Source: WQXF01 sp031552825
GTDB lineage: Bacteria > Bacillota > Clostridia > Christensenellales > Aristaeellaceae
NCBI GenBank assembly: GCA_031552825.1
Contig: JAVBMD010000012.1
Span: 26,747-90,746, forward strand
Reading direction: 5' to 3'
Length of the DNA stretch: 64,000 bases
Under the pieces are notes generated by a model, which saw nothing but the letters and a program-made list of their open reading frames with translations, searched no databases and had not been told where the DNA came from. Position 1 is the stretch's first letter, and each line of letters opens with the position of its first letter. The position numbers and the translations under genes are program-made. Below, in pieces: positions 59,889 to 64,000 of this stretch.

Positions 59889-61181
59889 CTATCCGTTGTG
59901 CGGGTATGCCTGCCCCCGCACATATTTTTCATAGATGATTTGATCCACACCGCCTGCCTTGATGGCGTCGCGCAGAAAAAGACCGCTTTGCTTGACGGTG
60001 CGCCGCTGCGTTTCATAATCGACATGCACGATGCCGAAGCGGGCGCTCTCCCCCTCCACCCATTCAAAGTTATCGCAAAAGCACCAGTGATAGTACCGCC
60101 GAACCGGCAGGTCGCTTTCGCACAGCGCCTGCAGGTGCTCGCAGACGTAGCGGCTGCGGAAGGCATCGCTGTTGTCGCAGGTGCCGTTTTCGGTGATGTA
60201 GATGGGCAGCGGCTCGAGCTCGTGCAACTTGCGCGCGCATTCCACGATGCCCTGCGGGTAGATCTCCCAGCCCAGATCGTTCACCGGCGCGCCGCGCTTG
60301 ACGCCGTCCTTCAGGCCGGAGACCGTGGAGCGGGTGTAGTAGTTGACCGCGTGAAAATCGGCGTATCGTCCTCTGCGGATGCCGCCTACGTTGCGGATGG
60401 GGAATGAAAACACGCCTTGGGTCATCGCCTTGGTCAGGCTGCCCTGGAAGAACCGCTCGGTCAGCTTGGCATAGGCGCAGTGGCTCGGATTCCTCGGGTT
60501 TTCCGGCGCGAATACGCGCATGTGATTGGCGAAGCTGACCCGGGTATCGGCAAGACCCAGTTCCTTTCGAACGCGGTGAACGGTTTGGTACGCCTCCGCG
60601 TGCGCCGCCGCCAGCACGGCCATCACCCGCACTGTTTCGAAAAAAGACTTTCTGCCCGGCGGCCAACTGCCGAAGAAGTAGCCGTTGGCGGCGTACACGT
60701 TCGGCTCGTTAATGGTGATGTATTCGCTGACCAGCGGGCCGAAGGCGCGCACCATCTTTTCCACAAATCGGATAAACAGCGGAATGTTCTCTTTCCGCTC
60801 AAAAGCGCCCTTGTTTTCAAACCACATGGGGTTGGTAAAGTGGTGCAGCGTTACCAGCGGCTGCACGCCGAGGGCTTTCAGGTGCTCCACTTCCTCCGCG
60901 TAATGGGCGATGACCGCCTCGTCAAACGCGCCCTCGGTCGGCTCCACACGCGCCCATTCCACGCCGATGCGGGCGATCTGCATGCCCAGTTCGCCCATCA
61001 TCTCGGCATCCTCCCGCCAGCGGCGGTAATGGTCGTTTGCCCGCGCCGGATCGCTGCCGTCGGCGATACGCCCCTGCCGGTGCCAGTCCGCCCAAGTGTG
61101 ATCCAGCGCCCCACCTTCAATCTGTGTGGCCGCGCTGGCCGTGCCGATCAGGAACCCCTCTTTAAAGGTGAACGTGTTCAT
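59889..61181 (-). CDS. Beta-glucosidase/beta-galactosidase, GH1
   Basis: Retaining glycosidase of 430 aa. The acid/base is in YITINEPNVYA (about residue 162), the nucleophile in IYITENGTC (about 340), and the N-terminal FLIGTASAATQIEG is the GH1 signature. No 6-phospho-binding Ser-Lys-Tyr motif was evident near the C-terminus, so unphosphorylated beta-glycosides are likelier. ATG 61181 has GAGGTG; a start nine codons up lacks a site. First gene of the glycoside operon. Confidence 0.93.
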   Translation of the reverse strand: MNTFTFKEGFLIGTASAATQIEGGALDHTWADWHRQGRIADGSDPARANDHYRRWREDAEMMGELGMQIARIGVEWARVEPTEGAFDEAVIAHYAEEVEHLKALGVQPLVTLHHFTNPMWFENKGAFERKENIPLFIRFVEKMVRAFGPLVSEYITINEPNVYAANGYFFGSWPPGRKSFFETVRVMAVLAAAHAEAYQTVHRVRKELGLADTRVSFANHMRVFAPENPRNPSHCAYAKLTERFFQGSLTKAMTQGVFSFPIRNVGGIRRGRYADFHAVNYYTRSTVSGLKDGVKRGAPVNDLGWEIYPQGIVECARKLHELEPLPIYITENGTCDNSDAFRSRYVCEHLQALCESDLPVRRYYHWCFCDNFEWVEGESARFGIVHVDYETQRRTVKQSGLFLRDAIKAGGVDQIIYEKYVRGQAYPHNG

Positions 61182-61206
61182 ATGCCGCACCTCGCTTATT
61201 GGCACC

Positions 61207-61215
61207 ATTATACCA
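61207..61215 (-). promoter_or_regulatory. Extended -10 promoter of the glycoside operon
   Basis: On the minus strand TGGTATAAT is an extended -10 element (TGnTATAAT). No recognisable -35 lies at the right distance, which suits an extended -10 promoter or one that needs an activator. It is 26 bases upstream of the GH1 start. Confidence 0.6.
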
Positions 61216-61250
61216 TATACTTCACTATCGCGCGGAGCAGAAAATAGAGA

Positions 61251-61283
61251 AACCCAACGTCGGCCGCTTGGCTACGTTGGGTT
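61251..61283 (-). terminator. Terminator of the rtcB transcript
   Basis: A perfect 10-bp stem, AACCCAACGT with ACGTTGGGTT, around a 13-base loop lies 28 bases after the rtcB stop. The minus-strand T tract that follows is interrupted. Confidence 0.65.
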
Positions 61284-61310
61284 CCCTTTCGATGCATGCG
61301 ATGCGGGGAT

Positions 61311-62516
61311 TCATTCCTCTCCTGCCTTAAAGTTGTACACCGGCCGCACAATCTCCACCACCTTGGCGGTCGGGCCGATGTGGCGCAGGATGGCATCCAT
61401 ATCCTTATAGGCCATAGGGCATTCATCCAGCGTTTCCTTGCCTACCGACGTGGTGTATACGTCGGTCATCTGCTTTTTAAATTCTGATACCGTAAAGCTG
61501 CGCTTGGCCTCCGCCCTGCTCATCAACCGCCCCGCGCCATGCGGCGCAGATTGGTTCCAGTCTGGATTGCCCTTGCCAATGCAGATCAGCGAACCGTCCC
61601 GCATATTGATAGGAATCAGAAGACGCTCGCCCGCTTTGGCAGACACCGCGCCCTTGCGCAGCACCCGCCCCTTTACGTCGATATAGTTGTGAACGGTGGT
61701 AAATTGATCGAGCGCCTCCAGCTTCATGCCCTTTAGGATTTCCCGAACCATCGCGCGGCGGTTTAGCGCCGCAAAGCGCTGCGCCAAAGCCATATCGTGC
61801 AGATAATCCTCCAGCAATTGGCCGCTAACATAGGCCAACTCGCGCGGCACCGGGCTCTTGCTCCCCATTCTAAGGCTCATCAACGCTGCCTGCAGCTCCT
61901 TGTGGCGACCCTGCTCCTTATAGCTTTGAACCAGCGCCTCCACCTCGCCGGGGTCGGGCTGTTCCAGCTGCTCATACCCCGCCGCCTGATAGGCCTTGGC
62001 GATCTCCAGCCCTAAATGGCGGCTGCCCGAATGCACGACTAGGTAGAGCGCATCACCCTCCCCCTTATCGATCTCAATAAAGTGATTACCGCCGCCAAGG
62101 GTGCCAATGCTGCGGTATGCCCGGTCGATATTCAGCCCTTTCTTCCAGCGCAGTTCAGACAAGTCGATCTCATCGGCCAGCGGATGCGCGGCATCTCGCA
62201 CGCCGAAACCCGAGGGGATGCACGCACGGATTACCTTGTCCAGCTTGGCCCATTCCAAGCGGCGCGCGTCAAGCCGCACCGTCTCCATGCCGCAGCCGAT
62301 GTCCACGCCAACTAGGTTGGGGCACACCTTATCGCCAATGGTCATCGTCGTGCCGATGGTGCAGCCCGCCCCGGCATGCACGTCCGGCATGATCCGAATC
62401 TTGCTGCCCTCGCAGAACGCCTGCCCGCAGAGCGCCTGAATCTGGGCGCGGGCAGCGTCCTCCAATTCGTCGGTAAACACCTGCGCGGTGTTGTATTTCC
62501 CGAAAACCTCGATCAT
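61311..62516 (-). CDS. rtcB: RtcB-type RNA ligase
   Basis: GTP-dependent 3'-phosphate/5'-OH RNA ligase of 401 aa, joining RNA ends after damage or cleavage. Metal- and GMP-site motifs are visible: MPDVHAGAGCTIGTTM, GVDIGCGM, GTLGGGNHFIE, VVHSGSRHLG and the nucleophile-histidine loop SAPHGAGRLMSRAEAK. GGAGGG precedes ATG. Its context (next to a secreted protein gene) gives no hint about the RNA it repairs; no archease gene is nearby. Confidence 0.94.
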   Translation of the reverse strand: MIEVFGKYNTAQVFTDELEDAARAQIQALCGQAFCEGSKIRIMPDVHAGAGCTIGTTMTIGDKVCPNLVGVDIGCGMETVRLDARRLEWAKLDKVIRACIPSGFGVRDAAHPLADEIDLSELRWKKGLNIDRAYRSIGTLGGGNHFIEIDKGEGDALYLVVHSGSRHLGLEIAKAYQAAGYEQLEQPDPGEVEALVQSYKEQGRHKELQAALMSLRMGSKSPVPRELAYVSGQLLEDYLHDMALAQRFAALNRRAMVREILKGMKLEALDQFTTVHNYIDVKGRVLRKGAVSAKAGERLLIPINMRDGSLICIGKGNPDWNQSAPHGAGRLMSRAEAKRSFTVSEFKKQMTDVYTTSVGKETLDECPMAYKDMDAILRHIGPTAKVVEIVRPVYNFKAGEE

Positions 62517-62529
62517 GACGCATCCCTCC

Positions 62530-63447
62530 TTACATGCCTAACTCGCTTTTCACCACCGACTCCGGCATGCCCTCATAAAGCAATGCCAGCCACTTCCGCT
62601 CGCTTTCCCGATAGTCCGCGTTGTCCGCGAACGGCTCGCGCACCGCGTCCATCAGAACCGTTTCCGCACCAGCCGAATCGTATTCGGTTACCTTGATGCG
62701 AATTTTTTGCCCTTCACTCCGTTCGTCGTACGCTATTGAAGCATCGCGGTATCGCATTGGCCGCCCGCCCTCGCCGATGCGATACACTTGGCGGGCGCCG
62801 GTGGCGGCGCTGTCATGAATGGAATTGGTAATAACCCCTTGCTCCGGATAGAGCGTGTAGGCGGACAGCGCGTCAAAAACAGGCTCGTAGTAGTATTGCC
62901 CATCGCCGGGGCTGTAGAGAAAGTGTGTGGAAAAAACATTCGAGGCGCCTTGTGCGCGCAGGGCAGCTAAATCGGGATACCCATCGAAATTGAAATCTTC
63001 CATTCTCACCAGCGGTACGAGGCCGTCCCCACCCTCCATGGAGGGAAAAAGCAAGTCCGAAAAAACATGCGCCGGACGATCCGTATCGGCAATATGGATC
63101 CGATACACCCGCTCTTCCTCCCACTCCGGCACTTTGAGCGCGGTTTGATACACCTCAACCCGTAGGTCAGGCATCTTCGCGCTGCCGCCGCTTACGGTAA
63201 AGACCAGCGTCGCTTCCGCGCAATAGGGGCAGGGCATTCTCTTCGGCTCCAGCGCATGCGTCATCCGCTTAAGTGGCAGATACTCCGCGCTAACCGAAGC
63301 GCATTTCGGATCGATGTGCGCATACCTTCCTCCGTTCGGGTTGTAATACCACTGAAGCACGTGAGGATCCTGCTCACCCTGCGCCAACACAGGCCGGAAT
63401 GCGCACAGAAGCACGCATGCCGCCAAAACCACGCCCAACCTTTTCAT
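62530..63447 (-). CDS. Secreted protein with an FG-GAP/VCBS-like segment
   Basis: Exported protein of 305 aa. The signal peptide ends near PVLA (residue 22). An N-terminal CASVSA...MPCPYC segment with three cysteines may form a small metal or disulfide motif. At about residues 150-165, MEDFNFDGYPDLAALRAQG is the calcium-binding pattern of FG-GAP/VCBS-type repeats. I do not recognise the whole family. GAGGAGGG precedes ATG. It lies 13 bases upstream of rtcB and may be co-transcribed with it. Confidence 0.7.
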   Translation of the reverse strand: MKRLGVVLAACVLLCAFRPVLAQGEQDPHVLQWYYNPNGGRYAHIDPKCASVSAEYLPLKRMTHALEPKRMPCPYCAEATLVFTVSGGSAKMPDLRVEVYQTALKVPEWEEERVYRIHIADTDRPAHVFSDLLFPSMEGGDGLVPLVRMEDFNFDGYPDLAALRAQGASNVFSTHFLYSPGDGQYYYEPVFDALSAYTLYPEQGVITNSIHDSAATGARQVYRIGEGGRPMRYRDASIAYDERSEGQKIRIKVTEYDSAGAETVLMDAVREPFADNADYRESERKWLALLYEGMPESVVKSELGM

Positions 63448-63474
63448 GCAACGTCCCTCCTCAGGCTCTCGTTC

Positions 63475-63753
63475 TCACGCAAACCTCTCCACGCCAACAA
63501 GCTCCGCCTCGGCGCTTTCCTCTAGGTAGCGGATAACAGCATCCAGCATCTCCTGCGCATGATGCCCTTTGCCGGAAACAACCGCCACGCCGATGGTCAG
63601 CATCTGATGAACATCCTGCGTATCCACCTCGGCAATCGCGACGTTATACTTGCGCTTCGCCCCATCGATTAGGCTGCGGCACACTTGCCGCTTGTCTTTC
63701 AGCGAATGGGCATCCCGAATATGAAACCGAAGTTCCGCCGATAAAACCACCAT
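63475..63753 (-). CDS. DUF503/YlxP family protein
   Basis: Small protein of 92 aa with the YlxP pattern LSAELRFHIRDAHSLKDKRQVCRSLIDGAKRKYNVAIAEVDTQD. The family has a ferredoxin-like fold and often sits beside translation genes, with no settled function. ATG 63753 has AGGGGG. A start 13 codons upstream is in frame but has no site. Confidence 0.9.
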   Translation of the reverse strand: MVVLSAELRFHIRDAHSLKDKRQVCRSLIDGAKRKYNVAIAEVDTQDVHQMLTIGVAVVSGKGHHAQEMLDAVIRYLEESAEAELVGVERFA

Positions 63754-63829
63754 GTTGCTTTGTCCCCCTCTCCGTTCCGCTTCCGTTTGCATCCATTAAA
63801 GCACAAAAACAACAAAACCGCCATATCAC

Positions 63830-64000
63830 AGGCGGTCAGCGTATCAACAAAGTAGTTTGATGCGTAGAGAAGGATTCCAAAGGGCGAGCGATAAGCCCTT
63901 TGGCCGCCCTTCGCAAAGGGTGGAATTCCTTACAAACCTTGCTTCGAGGCATTTCGCATCTGCGGATGCGACCAGGGCTTTGCGATCGCCCTGGACCTTC
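63830..64000. other. Right-edge repeat-like sequence
   Basis: No gene is supported. It holds several hairpins: AAAGGGCgagcgataaGCCCTTT (63880-63901) next to CCCTTCGCAAAGGG, GCATCTGCGGATGC-type pairing near 63955-63970, and CCAGGGC with GCCCTGG (63972-63996). A GGAATTCC copy recalls the ends of the GAATCCC repeats. It may be part of another dispersed repeat or the edge of the neighbouring unit. Confidence 0.35.

Overview
The window is chromosomal DNA of a high-GC, endospore-forming anaerobic member of the Clostridia (Firmicutes). The spoIIGA-sigE-sigG sporulation cluster, a YlmC/YmxH-type protein, Gram-positive operon style (strong GGAGG ribosome sites, 4-nt ATGA/GTGA overlaps), sigma-A promoters and an A-type RNase P RNA point that way. 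I cannot place it to genus. I saw no tRNA, rRNA, CRISPR array, transposase or prophage genes.

Layout. 1-6 kb: an oppBCDFA-type oligopeptide/dipeptide ABC importer. 6-11 kb: an alpha/beta-hydrolase fused to a polytopic membrane domain, a penicillin-binding-protein-like protein that has lost its catalytic motifs, and a secreted protein of unknown function. 10.7-22 kb, minus strand: a YlmC/YmxH protein, a ParE/Phd-type toxin-antitoxin pair, the sporulation cluster, pyrH, tsf and rpsB, a 0.53-kb foldback repeat, rnpB, a zinc-ribbon protein, a Nif3-like protein and trmK. 22-24 kb: a protein with a weak resemblance to leukocidin-type pore formers. 23.8-33.8 kb, plus strand: a LacI-type regulator, a BMP-type nucleoside ABC importer, a nucleoside hydrolase, two M20 hydrolases and a GATase-like protein.

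34-50.2 kb, minus strand: a 20-gene bacterial microcompartment (BMC) operon. It encodes four EutN/CcmL pentamer proteins, two BMC-H, one BMC-T with a likely FeS cysteine, a PduS/RnfC-like electron-transfer protein, a PduP/EutE-type CoA-acylating aldehyde dehydrogenase and a PduL phosphotransacylase. Its distinguishing enzymes are a methylthioribose kinase (MtnK), a methylthioribose-1-phosphate isomerase (MtnA) and a class II aldolase carrying a C-terminal tail that looks like an encapsulation peptide. DhaK, DhaL, a FucU/RbsD mutarotase, a GctA/GctB-type CoA-transferase pair, a CoA-disulfide-reductase-type flavoprotein and a LacI regulator complete it. A consensus promoter with an overlapping palindrome drives it. 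Divergent from it (50.5-54.3 kb) is a ribose-type sugar ABC importer.

Read together, these genes suggest this route: a 5-modified ribose (5-methylthioribose, 5-deoxyribose or similar) enters, is mutarotated, phosphorylated at C1 by MtnK, isomerised to the ribulose-1-phosphate by MtnA, and cleaved by the aldolase inside the shell into DHAP plus a volatile or toxic aldehyde. PduP and PduL would turn the aldehyde into acyl-CoA and acyl-phosphate. The upstream nucleoside importer and hydrolase could supply the same sugars from nucleosides. This is inference from gene content. I consider it the most interesting system in the window.

54.5-61.2 kb, minus strand: a glycoside operon (GPH symporter, GH36, GH13 and GH1 enzymes). 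61.3-64 kb: an RtcB-type RNA ligase, a secreted protein, a DUF503/YlxP protein and repeat-like DNA. Two families of palindromic repeats are scattered through the BMC region.
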